A stretch of DNA of 64,000 nucleotides from Oleidesulfovibrio sp047973035 (GTDB lineage: Bacteria > Desulfobacterota > Desulfovibrionia > Desulfovibrionales > Desulfovibrionaceae). Numbering within the stretch: the first letter of the stretch is position 1; every line of letters starts with the position of its first letter. A model generated the notes under the pieces. It was not told where the DNA came from, did no database searches, and was given only the letters and a program-made list of their open reading frames with translations. Below, one piece after another: positions 32,410 to 41,041 of this stretch. Location: positions 16,889 through 80,888 of the forward strand of contig NZ_JBKEBF010000005.1 of assembly GCF_047973035.1 (NCBI RefSeq). The letters run 5' to 3'. The translations under genes and the position numbers were made by a program.

Positions 32410-33258
32410 TTAGTGCATGCGAATGGGCTGTATTTTGATTCCAGCCGGAAGTTCCAGAGCAAGCTCGGCTTCCGTGTACTGCGAATTGTGCCTGTTGCGT
32501 GATTTGATAAAAAGTGTTGCTGTTTTCTTATCTGTCATAATCACGTCAATCTTGTCAGGCAATGCTTGGGGCGCGTTTGAGTACCGTAAAAAATCGATCC
32601 GCCAGCCTTGGCGGCCCTGAGTTGTCCACTGTACAGGTCTTCCAAGCGGGTCCAGCAACAACAGGTCATCCTCAGTCCCTTTGTGCGAAGAGGGCAGACT
32701 GTATGCTATCACGCCGTTGCCGACAACTGTTGCAGATGTGAATTTTTCGGGGAAGAACTGTGTGTAGTGTCCCTGAACAAGAAGCACCATGTCTTTAATG
32801 GTAAAAGGGATCGGCAGTCCCAATGCGAGCGCCGGTTTTCCTTTACCGTTGTGGACAAGGGCTTTATCTTCCCTCGGGCTGAAAGCGACAAACTTTTGAT
32901 GATCTTCACGGACCTGAGCTACCATTGCCCCGATACCTGCTTCCACATCCAGCCTTAAAGGGTAGCTCTCGTTTCCCCATATGCGCATGGTTACCCTGTG
33001 GCCGGAATCACCGTTTTGATATCGCAGGCTGGCAATAATGCTGAAAGGGCCGGAGTCGGCTTCCCTTTGGGAAGAACTCGCCAGAAATTGTGTCCAGCGT
33101 TCAAGCGCTTCTGCCGGATCAGCTTGAGGTTGCGTCTGTTTTCCGGCGCAGCCCCCGAACATGACAAGCAGCAGCACAGAAAGGCTGAACAAAAGCAGCT
33201 TCCGGGAGCTTGCTGAAACTCTGGCTATACCTTTCTGGCGATGGGCAGACGTTGACAT
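32410..33258 (-). CDS. LolB/DUF4292-like outer-membrane lipoprotein
   Basis: 282 residues. A long basic N-terminus, a hydrophobic core and lipobox FGGC (about Cys37) mark a lipoprotein. The mature part is beta-rich (FSIIASLRYQNGDSGHRVTMRIWG; VIAYSLPSSHKG; IDVIMTDKKTATLFIKS), similar to the LolB/LppX fold, which would receive lipoproteins or lipids at the outer membrane. Its ATG overlaps the TPR lipoprotein stop as TAATG, so translation is coupled. Specific LolB identity is not proven. Confidence 0.72.
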   Translation of the reverse strand: MSTSAHRQKGIARVSASSRKLLLFSLSVLLLVMFGGCAGKQTQPQADPAEALERWTQFLASSSQREADSGPFSIIASLRYQNGDSGHRVTMRIWGNESYPLRLDVEAGIGAMVAQVREDHQKFVAFSPREDKALVHNGKGKPALALGLPIPFTIKDMVLLVQGHYTQFFPEKFTSATVVGNGVIAYSLPSSHKGTEDDLLLLDPLGRPVQWTTQGRQGWRIDFLRYSNAPQALPDKIDVIMTDKKTATLFIKSRNRHNSQYTEAELALELPAGIKIQPIRMH

Positions 33259-34955
33259 TACTGAGCCTTTTCTATCTTGGATTTCAGTACATCAGGATTT
33301 TTAGCGCCCAGCTTGATTGCTTTGCGGTACGCTTTTATGGCTTTGTTTTTGTTGCCTGCTTTCAGTGCAATGTCTCCGTAATGTTCCCAGATAGTCGCAT
33401 CGTCGCCGCCCTGCGTGGCAACTGCCTGTTCAATATGCTTCACTGCCTGTTCTGTATTGCCTAATTTAAAGTGAACCCACGCGAGGGAGTCGAGAATATA
33501 GGCGCTGCCGGGACTCAGTTTTATAGCATTTTCGATAAGCAGCAAGGCTCGTTGCAGGTCGCGGCCTTCATCGGCAAGCGTGTATCCCACATAGTTAAGA
33601 GCCTGATAGTGGTCAGAATCCGCAAGAATAACCTCCTCCATAAGGTTGTAAGCGTCTTTTTTACGACCAGCTGTGTCGTAAAGGCTGGCCAGCGCAAAAA
33701 GTAGGTCAACATCACCGGGCCAGTTGACCAAAGCGTCTTTAAGGATTGCTTCAGCCTGCTGGTAGTCTTTCTCATGCATGGCAGCACTGGCATCAAGCAA
33801 CCAGAATTCACGGGCAGTAGGAAAGCGTTCTTTCCCTTCGGCGATTATTTCCTTTGCCTCTTTGGTATTGCCTGCCTCAAGCAACAGACTTGCCCTTAAG
33901 CGCATGGAACGATCATAAAACCGGTTGCTGGGAGGGATATTCGCAAGCAGGTCCAGCCCTTTTTCAATGTCATTTCTGCCTTCTACTGCAAGCACAGCAA
34001 GGTAAAACCATATTTCATCGGGGCGCCCGGGGCGGTCCTTTAGCGGAGTCAGAATTTCATCAGCCTCGTCGTAAAAACCTTCTTCCAGAAAGAGAGTTCC
34101 TGACTCAAGTAAAAAGCTGAGTTGATCAGGGCCTTGGCGGGTGTATTCCAGAGCTTTTTGAGGATGGTTCAACTTGAGGTTAAGCGCTACCAACCGCAGC
34201 CATATTTCCGGTCCTGCTTCGCCCAAAGTCAGGATGCGCGAGTAAAGTTCCTCTGCCGCGGGGTAGTCTTTCTTTAGTTCATACAGATATGCAAGCTCTG
34301 CCCACGCTTCTACAAAGGTTTCGGGGCGCAGCTCCAGGGCCTTTTTAAGAGCAGCTTCCGCTTCATCATATTTGTTCAGCCCGATGAGCGCCTTTGCATA
34401 ATAATAGTAAGAATGTGCGTTCCGCTTGTCCGCAGGCACAGCCCGCATTGCATCCACAGCCTTGGCGTATTGCTTTGCATCAAGCAGGTAGAGCGAGAGT
34501 ATCTGACGCGCTTCGTGGTTGTCAGGATGCTCAGTGACAAACTCATTCAGGACGGCAAGTGCATCGTCCGGCCTGTTTTCCTGCAGATAGGCTTCTACAA
34601 GGGCCAGCACGAGGTCTAAGTTGTCGGGGTACAGGGTCAGCCCTTTTTGCAGAATAGGGCGTGCAAATGCCGCTTCTCCACGCATTCTATAATAGCCTGC
34701 TGCGGCAAGGAATACTTGCGGAGACTGGTCCAGTTCCAACAGGCGTGAGATTGCATGTGAGGCTGTAGCATCATCCTGAGCGCGGACGGACTCATCAAGC
34801 AGCAGAAAATAGTAGGTTCTCTGGGCGTCTTCCGACAACTGCCAGTCTGTCGGCGCCGTCGCGGGAACTGTATTTACCTGTGAGAATGTGGCGCAGCCTG
34901 CAGAAAGGGTGGCACACATAAGTGTTGTCAGAGCCATGTGCCTGAAAAGCAACAT
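33258..34955 (-). CDS. TPR-repeat lipoprotein
   Basis: 565 residues. Signal peptide with lipobox LSAGC (about residue 20). From about residue 45 on, tandem TPR units fill the protein (for example YFLLLDESVRAQDDATASHA, ALIGLNKYDEAEAALKKALE and AIKAYRKAIKLGAKNPDVLK). Probably an outer-membrane-anchored scaffold; coupling with the LolB-like gene suggests a joint role in envelope assembly. Related Desulfovibrio loci have the same pair. Confidence 0.85.
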   Translation of the reverse strand: MLLFRHMALTTLMCATLSAGCATFSQVNTVPATAPTDWQLSEDAQRTYYFLLLDESVRAQDDATASHAISRLLELDQSPQVFLAAAGYYRMRGEAAFARPILQKGLTLYPDNLDLVLALVEAYLQENRPDDALAVLNEFVTEHPDNHEARQILSLYLLDAKQYAKAVDAMRAVPADKRNAHSYYYYAKALIGLNKYDEAEAALKKALELRPETFVEAWAELAYLYELKKDYPAAEELYSRILTLGEAGPEIWLRLVALNLKLNHPQKALEYTRQGPDQLSFLLESGTLFLEEGFYDEADEILTPLKDRPGRPDEIWFYLAVLAVEGRNDIEKGLDLLANIPPSNRFYDRSMRLRASLLLEAGNTKEAKEIIAEGKERFPTAREFWLLDASAAMHEKDYQQAEAILKDALVNWPGDVDLLFALASLYDTAGRKKDAYNLMEEVILADSDHYQALNYVGYTLADEGRDLQRALLLIENAIKLSPGSAYILDSLAWVHFKLGNTEQAVKHIEQAVATQGGDDATIWEHYGDIALKAGNKNKAIKAYRKAIKLGAKNPDVLKSKIEKAQ

Positions 34956-34981
34956 TGCAATCTCTCTTATTGTTATTGATG

Positions 34982-36061
34982 CTAGCGATTGATCCAGTCA
35001 GAGGAAAAGTCTTTGATTTCCTTGAACAGATGGTCGCGGATTTTTTGTAAAAGGCGGGCCTCGATCTGGCGGACACGCTCTCTTGTTATGTCGTACTTTT
35101 CACCGATTTCACGCAAGGTTACCGGATCTTCCGACAGCAGGCGTGAATTGAGAATTTCCAGCTCTTTTTCGTTCAGGTGGGGAACAATATCGCTGATGCG
35201 TTCCTGAACCATGGCTGCAATTTCATTGTTTGCCAGTGTATCTTCAATCCCCGGTCCGAGAGCAGGCAAAAAGTCCAAGCGTGAGGCAGAACCGTTTTCA
35301 TCGCCTACCTGCACATCCAACGACATGTCGGAGGCATCGAGGCGCTGCTCCATTTCGACAACCTGCTCGGGGGTAACGTCCAGCCTTTCGGAAAGCATGG
35401 CCGCATCGGGGTCGTAGCCCTGCGCAATAAGCTTCTGACGTTCTTTGTTCAGATTGTAAAATAGCTTGCGCTGGGCTTGAGTGGTGCCGATTTTTACCAG
35501 CCGCCAGTTATCCATGATGAATTTGAGGATGTACGCCTTGATCCAGAATGCAGCGTAATAGGAAAACTTGATGCCCTTGTCAGGATCAAACTTGTTTACG
35601 GCGCGCATAAGTCCCACGTTGCCTTCCTGAATGAGGTCAAGCACGTTCTGCATCCAACGGCGTTGAAAATCCATCGCAATTTTAACTACAAGGCGCAGGT
35701 GTGATGACACCAGCCGGAACGCGGCGTCGCTGTCGTTGTAAAGCTGAACCCTGCGTGCAAGTTCAAACTCTTCATCGGGCTTCAGCATGGGAAAGCGGCT
35801 GATTTCTCTCAGATACAGATGAAGCGAATCGCGGGTGGGCTTGTTGCCGGAAGGAATCGGAGCCGGCAGGTCTGAATCGCTGACATCAATGATGTCTCCT
35901 TCATCAAGATCCAGCGAGTCTTCACCTTCTTCATCAATATCAATATCAATATTGCCGTCATCTTCTTCCACTTCCACTTCAGCATCTGAAGTGTCGGCAA
36001 GTCGATCTTCCGTTTCTGCTGTTACAGAATTTTTTTTTACAGTACTTTTCGCTGGTGTCAT
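34982..36061 (-). CDS. rpoH: RNA polymerase sigma-32-type factor
   Basis: 359 residues. Region 1.2 (RDSLHLYLREISRFPML), region 2 with VLDLIQEGNVGLMRAVNKFDPDKGIKFSYYAAFWIKAYI, and region 4 with VTLREIGEKYDITRERVRQIEARLL identify a group 2/3 sigma factor; overall layout and size match RpoH. The first 70 residues are strongly acidic (EVEVEEDDGNIDIDIDEEGE), much more than in E. coli RpoH. No good ribosome binding site is seen before the ATG, so the start is less sure. Divergent from metH. Confidence 0.88.
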   Translation of the reverse strand: MTPAKSTVKKNSVTAETEDRLADTSDAEVEVEEDDGNIDIDIDEEGEDSLDLDEGDIIDVSDSDLPAPIPSGNKPTRDSLHLYLREISRFPMLKPDEEFELARRVQLYNDSDAAFRLVSSHLRLVVKIAMDFQRRWMQNVLDLIQEGNVGLMRAVNKFDPDKGIKFSYYAAFWIKAYILKFIMDNWRLVKIGTTQAQRKLFYNLNKERQKLIAQGYDPDAAMLSERLDVTPEQVVEMEQRLDASDMSLDVQVGDENGSASRLDFLPALGPGIEDTLANNEIAAMVQERISDIVPHLNEKELEILNSRLLSEDPVTLREIGEKYDITRERVRQIEARLLQKIRDHLFKEIKDFSSDWINR

Positions 36062-36266
36062 AAGAATCGAATCAACTCTATATTTATTCGGCCAGAGCCG
36101 AGTCTGATCTGGTTAGGTTGGCCTGAAAACAGGTTTGGGCATTGAATGGTATAGTTTTAGTTTGTCCTTTTCAATGTTTTTCAGTAGACCGAATCGGTTC
36201 CTGCCATCATAAAACAAGAGTGCAGGGTGATATATTCAAATAAGTACCTGCAAGGAGAGTTCTGCT

Positions 36267-38696
36267 GTGTCCGATTTTAGACGAGCGCTTACTGGTAGTT
36301 CCCTGTTGTATTTTGACGGGGCCATGGGAACTATGTTGCAAGGACGCGGCCTGCCTGCGGGGATGAGCCCCGAAGTTTTCTGCCTTCAGAATCCGGATGT
36401 TTTGCAAGGCGTTCATCTGGATTATGCAAAAGCAGGTGCAGATGTTCTTACCACAAATACATTTGGTGGTACACGCCTGAAGCTTCCGGCCGATATGAAC
36501 GTGGTTAACTTTAACCGCGAAATGGCCAAAGCTGCAAAAGCTGCTGCCAGTCAGGCCGGGAGACCTGTCTTTGTTGCCGGCAGTGTCGGGCCTACCGGTC
36601 ATTTTGTAAAACCGCTTGGTGAACTGGAGTTTACCGAGCTTGTGGAAATTTTTCGGGAGCAGATTCAGGGGCTGGTAGAGGGCGGCGTTGACCTTATCCT
36701 TGCCGAAACCCATTTTGATCTTGCCGAAGTCCGCGCTGTAGTCCTTGCCGCAAGGCAGGTCTGCAGTCTGCCTGTGGGCGTATCCATGACTTTTGAAGAT
36801 GGTGTCAGCCTGACAGGAACACGTCCGGAAGTTTTTGCGCATACAGTGCAGAACATGGGCGTTGATCTGGTGGCTACAAACTGCAGTGCAGGGCCGGAGC
36901 AGATGGCGGGAGTCGTGGCCGAACTGGTTTCTTCCTGCGGTGTGCCTGTGCTGGTCATGCCTAATGCAGGATTGCCCGAACTGGACGGAGACGGAAATAC
37001 CGTGTTCCGTCTTGGACCGGAAGCTTTCGCACGGCAGACGGCAGAATTTGCTCGTCTGGGAGTAAAGTGCCTTGGCGGTTGCTGCGGAACTACGCCGGAT
37101 CATATCACGGCTCTTGTCCGTGAAACAGAAGGCATAACGTGGGCGCAGGCCGAAAAGCGCAGCGCATCGGGGATTATTCTTACAACCCGAAGCCAGCTTG
37201 TGCGAGTTGCCTCCTCTGAACCCACAAGGATTATCGGTGAACGGATCAACCCGACCGGTAAAAAAGAGCTGATTGCTCAACTGCAGGCGGGGGAACTTTC
37301 TCTTGCAATGCAGTTTGCGCAAGAACAGATTGATGCTGGTGCTCCTATCCTTGATGTGAATGTTGGCGCTCCCATGGTGAATGAGAAAGAGCTGCTGCCC
37401 AGATTGCTGGCAGAAGTTGCCGCTGCTCATTCCGTACCGTTGTCCATTGACAGCTCGGATATGGATGCGGTTGAAGCCTCACTTGCCGTGTATGCGGGGT
37501 CCCCTCTGGTTAACTCTATCAGCGGCGAGCCCGGCCGTATGGAGCGCCTCGGGCCTTTATGTCGCGATTACGGCGCTCCTTTTATCCTGTTGCCGCTTAA
37601 AGGGCGCAAGTTACCTGTTACGGCCAAAGAGCGCATTGCTATTATCGACGAGCTTCTGCAGCAGGCAGATGAGCTTGGCATTCCGCGCAGACTGGTGATG
37701 GTGGATGTGCTTGCTCTGGCGGTTTCATCCAAGCCGGAGGCTGCAAGGCACTGTTTTGACACCATCCGGTACTGCAACGAAACGCTTGGGCTGCCGACTA
37801 CCATCGGGCTTTCGAATATTTCTTTCGGACTTCCGGCACGAGAACTGCTTAACTCGACGTTTCTTTCCATGGCTATCGGGGCCGGGCTTACTTCCTGCAT
37901 TGCGCATCCGGGAAATACGAGAATGCGCGAAGCACTAGCTGCAGCCGAAGTATTGATGGCGCGTGACAGCAATGCTGAAGGCTTTATCGCTGGTTATTCG
38001 GAGTGGACGTCGGGTGGCGGAAGTGCCGCCGGAGGCGTTTCCGGAGCCAAAGCGGAAAAGAAGGCCGCAGCAACTCTGGAGGAAGCCGTTATTAAAGGGG
38101 AGCGTGATCTTGTTCTTGATCTGGTGGAACAGGAACTTGCCAACGGTGCTGAACCTTACGAATTGGTTAATAATCGTCTGATTCCGGCTATCACTGAAGT
38201 AGGCGACAAGTACGAACGAAAAGAATATTATCTTCCTCAGTTACTTCGTTCTGCGGAAACTATGCAAAAGGCTTTTGGCAGACTGAAACCTCTGCTTGAA
38301 GAAGCCTCTGATGGCGGCTCCAAGCCCGTGATCATTATGGCCACAGTGGAAGGCGATATTCACGACATCGGAAAAAATATTGTCTGCCTGATGCTGGGGA
38401 ACCATGGCTTTGATGTTGTGGACCTTGGAAAAGATGTTAAAGCTGAAGACATCGTAGATGCCGCAGTGAAGCATGACGCAAAGCTGATAGGGCTTTCTGC
38501 CCTGATGACAACAACTATGGTGCGGATGGAAGATACCATAGACCTGCTGCGCCAACGGGCACTTTCTATACCTGTTTTTGTCGGCGGTGCAGTTGTAACG
38601 CAGGCGTTTGCCGATGCTATCGGTGCTGCCGGCTATTCCCGCGATGCAGTTGAGGCTGTGCGGGTTGCCCAGAATCTGATTGCTGTATCGGCATGA
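36267..38696 (+). CDS. metH: Cobalamin-dependent methionine synthase lacking the reactivation domain
   Basis: 809 residues from a GTG with AAGGAG upstream. Homocysteine domain (1-290) with zinc Cys206 (TNCSAG) and Cys272/Cys273 (GGCCGTT); pterin-binding methyl-THF domain (about 315-560, RIIGERINPTGKK); linker; then a B12 cap and B12-binding domain (about 610-809) with D697-I-H699-D-I-G702, where His699 is the lower cobalt ligand. The roughly 330-residue AdoMet-binding reactivation domain of E. coli MetH is missing. Reactivation must come from a separate protein. Confidence 0.93.
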   Translation: MSDFRRALTGSSLLYFDGAMGTMLQGRGLPAGMSPEVFCLQNPDVLQGVHLDYAKAGADVLTTNTFGGTRLKLPADMNVVNFNREMAKAAKAAASQAGRPVFVAGSVGPTGHFVKPLGELEFTELVEIFREQIQGLVEGGVDLILAETHFDLAEVRAVVLAARQVCSLPVGVSMTFEDGVSLTGTRPEVFAHTVQNMGVDLVATNCSAGPEQMAGVVAELVSSCGVPVLVMPNAGLPELDGDGNTVFRLGPEAFARQTAEFARLGVKCLGGCCGTTPDHITALVRETEGITWAQAEKRSASGIILTTRSQLVRVASSEPTRIIGERINPTGKKELIAQLQAGELSLAMQFAQEQIDAGAPILDVNVGAPMVNEKELLPRLLAEVAAAHSVPLSIDSSDMDAVEASLAVYAGSPLVNSISGEPGRMERLGPLCRDYGAPFILLPLKGRKLPVTAKERIAIIDELLQQADELGIPRRLVMVDVLALAVSSKPEAARHCFDTIRYCNETLGLPTTIGLSNISFGLPARELLNSTFLSMAIGAGLTSCIAHPGNTRMREALAAAEVLMARDSNAEGFIAGYSEWTSGGGSAAGGVSGAKAEKKAAATLEEAVIKGERDLVLDLVEQELANGAEPYELVNNRLIPAITEVGDKYERKEYYLPQLLRSAETMQKAFGRLKPLLEEASDGGSKPVIIMATVEGDIHDIGKNIVCLMLGNHGFDVVDLGKDVKAEDIVDAAVKHDAKLIGLSALMTTTMVRMEDTIDLLRQRALSIPVFVGGAVVTQAFADAIGAAGYSRDAVEAVRVAQNLIAVSA

Positions 38697-38715
38697 GCGC
38701 GGAGGAGTAGTAATC

Positions 38716-39195
38716 ATGAATAAATCACGTTTCAGCCTGATCAGGCTGATGGTTGTACTGTGTGTTGTACTGGCTCTGCCTGTACTGGCTTCGGCTGAGG
38801 GCGTAAAAGAGGGTGGCTCTTCAACGCTTTTGAAGGCCATTGCCGCAGAAAACGGCAAGCCTGTTCTGGTGAATTTTTTTGCCAGCTGGTGCCCTCCCTG
38901 CAAGGATGAAATTCCCGGCATTATCGCCATGCGCAGCAAGTACAGCACAGATCAGGTTGCCATAATCGGTGTGTCACTTGATGAAAGCCGTTCTGCGTTG
39001 GACAACATGATTAATGATCTGGGGATTAATTATCCTGTGATCAGAGGTAATCAGGAGCTTGCCCGTACATTCGGCATTACCGGAATTCCGCGTCTGCTTG
39101 TGTACTCTGCTGAAGGCAAGCTTGCTTCTGACCATATCGGTTACATGGCAGAAGACGAACTGCAGCAGCTTATTGAGAAAAATCTTGTAAAATAA
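38716..39195 (+). CDS. TlpA-like exported thioredoxin
   Basis: 159 residues from the ATG at 38716, with GGAGGAG upstream. A signal peptide or anchor covers about 1-28 (RLMVVLCVVLALPVLASA). Thioredoxin fold with active site C59-P-P-C62 in FFASWCPPCKDE and a cis-Pro in TGIPRLLVY. Predicted periplasmic thiol-disulfide reductase of the TlpA/ResA class, for example in cytochrome c maturation. It begins 20 bases after metH. Confidence 0.9.
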   Translation: MNKSRFSLIRLMVVLCVVLALPVLASAEGVKEGGSSTLLKAIAAENGKPVLVNFFASWCPPCKDEIPGIIAMRSKYSTDQVAIIGVSLDESRSALDNMINDLGINYPVIRGNQELARTFGITGIPRLLVYSAEGKLASDHIGYMAEDELQQLIEKNLVK

Positions 39196-39204
39196 AGGTT
39201 TGTT

Positions 39205-39666
39205 ATGGCCTACTTGAGAAAGGCCCGTATTCAGGATGTTAAAGCCATTCACGGGCTGCTTATGCAGAATGCTGCAGGTGGCTTGCTGCTGCCGCGCTCT
39301 TTGAGTCAGCTTTATAACCATATCCGCGAATTTTATGTTGTGGATCCTGACGACGGCGGTCCGATTAAAGGGTGCTGTGCTCTTTCCATAATCTGGGAAG
39401 AGCTCGCTGAAGTTCGCTCGTTGGCCGTTGCTGATGACATGCAGGGTAACGGGTGGGGGCGCAAGCTTGTGGAAGCCTGCGTCAGCGAAGCGGTGACTTT
39501 GGGTATTTACAAGGTCTTCACTCTGACGTATCAGGCCGACTTTTTCCGCAAACAAGGTTTTGTGGAAGTCGGCAAGGAAGTTTTGCCGCAGAAAGTGTGG
39601 GCCGATTGTATTAACTGTCCGCGCTTTCCTGACTGCGACGAAATTGCTATGGTTCTGGAACTTTAA
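39205..39666 (+). CDS. GNAT-family N-acetyltransferase (ArgA-like)
   Basis: 153 residues. Acetyl-CoA loop in VADDMQGNGWGRKLVEACVSEA and the GNAT core EVRSLAV. The sequence YLRKARIQDVKAIHGLLMQNA and the C-terminal CINCPRFPDCDEIAM resemble short stand-alone N-acetylglutamate synthases of anaerobes, which would start arginine synthesis. The substrate is inferred. It sits nine bases after the thioredoxin gene. Confidence 0.8.
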   Translation: MAYLRKARIQDVKAIHGLLMQNAAGGLLLPRSLSQLYNHIREFYVVDPDDGGPIKGCCALSIIWEELAEVRSLAVADDMQGNGWGRKLVEACVSEAVTLGIYKVFTLTYQADFFRKQGFVEVGKEVLPQKVWADCINCPRFPDCDEIAMVLEL

Positions 39667-39682
39667 ATATAAGGGCTGATCG

Positions 39683-40213
39683 ATGACCGTAACCGGAATG
39701 GATGTTGTATATACCTCGGAGCAGGTGCAGGAACGTGTGCGCGAGCTGGCAGCTCAGGTTAATGCTGAGTACGAAGGCAAGCCTCTTGTCGTCGTGTGCG
39801 TGCTGAAGGGCGCTTTCATGTTTTTTTCCGACCTGCTCAAGCATTTGACTGTCCAGCCGGAAATTGATTTCATACGTGTAGCAAGTTACGGTAACGCAAC
39901 TTCCCGCTCTAAAAACATATCTTTTACAAAAGACCTTGAAGTTTCCATCGATGGAAAGCACGTGCTGGTTGTAGAAGATATCGTTGATACGGGACATACT
40001 GTTGAGTTTTTGTACCGCCAGCTTGCTGCCCGTGGCGCAGCCAGTATTAAGCTGTGCGCTATTGTGGACAAGTCTGAACGCCGCGAAGTAGATGTTGCTG
40101 TCGACTTTGCAGGTTTTGCTTTGCAGAAAGGTTACATTATCGGTTATGGCATGGACTATGCCGAACGCTATAGGGAACTTGATGCAATCTACGACGCCAG
40201 AGTCGAAGACTAG
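39683..40213 (+). CDS. hpt: Hypoxanthine phosphoribosyltransferase
   Basis: 176 residues. Purine salvage enzyme adding PRPP to hypoxanthine or guanine. PRPP loop VLVVEDIVDTGHTV, pyrophosphate loop VLKGAFMF and IGYGMDYAERYRELDAI at the C-terminus are typical. Normal length. Confidence 0.95.
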   Translation: MTVTGMDVVYTSEQVQERVRELAAQVNAEYEGKPLVVVCVLKGAFMFFSDLLKHLTVQPEIDFIRVASYGNATSRSKNISFTKDLEVSIDGKHVLVVEDIVDTGHTVEFLYRQLAARGAASIKLCAIVDKSERREVDVAVDFAGFALQKGYIIGYGMDYAERYRELDAIYDARVED

Positions 40214-40248
40214 CCATAGAACTTGCTACTTTTTTGATGGGATAAACA

Positions 40249-41019
40249 ATGCGCGTTACCTGCCCGAACTGTAAGACTGTTTATGATCTTGCAGAAGAAC
40301 TGGCCAGTCCCGGCGCCAAGTGCCGGTGCACGGTCTGCAAAGAGGTTTTTCCCCTTCCTGATTATTCACTGGAAGTGGATGAAGGGCCGGATATGACTGT
40401 GGAGGAGCCTCGAAGCGAGGAAAAGCTCTCCTTTGATCTGGACAGTGCAGACACTCCCCCAAAAAAGAAGAAAGGTGGCGCACTGGTTGGTGCACTGGCC
40501 GCCATCGTTCTGCTGATTTGCTCTGCAGGCGGAATTTATCTTTTTGCTCCCGAGCTGCTTTCTTTTATGGAAAGCAAAACAGAAGTGCAGGCTCCGCAGG
40601 TAGATCCTATCCCTACAGAGCAGGTAAAGAAAATAGCTCTTCGCAGTGTGCGCCAATACACTATCACCAATGAAAAAATCGGTCGGATTACAGTGATAGA
40701 AGGGAAGGTTCTGAATAACTTCAATTCACCCAAGGACCTGATAAAAGTAGAGGCTCTGCTGTTTGATGATTCCGGCCAGACCGTGATGAGCCGTCAACAA
40801 CTGTGCGGTGTTACCGCATCCCTTTTCCAGTTGCAGGTTCTTTCTGAACAAGAACTGGAAACCACACTGACGAACAAAGTTGAAGTTCTTACAAACAACA
40901 CCAATGTGCAGCCAGGTCATGAAGTGCCGTTTATGGTTGCTTTCTATAACCCGCCTCAGACTGTTCGTGAGTTTCTTGTGAAGGTTGTAGAGGCAAAGGA
41001 CCCCCCGAAAGCGAACTAG
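40249..41019 (+). CDS. Zinc-ribbon membrane protein (MJ0042/DUF3426 type)
   Basis: 256 residues. The N-terminal zinc ribbon has C5-PN-C8 and Cys27/Cys30 (CTVC). An acidic linker leads to a single membrane segment (about 78-102, GALVGALAAIVLLICSAGGIYLFA). The C-terminal periplasmic part is a DUF3426-like beta domain (about 130-250; ITVIEGKVLNNFNSPKDLIKVEALLFD). Function is unknown; such proteins are common in Deltaproteobacteria next to hpt and radA. Confidence 0.8.
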   Translation: MRVTCPNCKTVYDLAEELASPGAKCRCTVCKEVFPLPDYSLEVDEGPDMTVEEPRSEEKLSFDLDSADTPPKKKKGGALVGALAAIVLLICSAGGIYLFAPELLSFMESKTEVQAPQVDPIPTEQVKKIALRSVRQYTITNEKIGRITVIEGKVLNNFNSPKDLIKVEALLFDDSGQTVMSRQQLCGVTASLFQLQVLSEQELETTLTNKVEVLTNNTNVQPGHEVPFMVAFYNPPQTVREFLVKVVEAKDPPKAN

Positions 41020-41041
41020 CCATGGGGGGCTGGCACACTAC

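Noticed and set aside
36207..37430. Long minus-strand open frame of 407 codons opposite metH
   Set aside because: Lies wholly antisense to a clear metH, has low-complexity residue use and no family; an antisense shadow of biased codon use.
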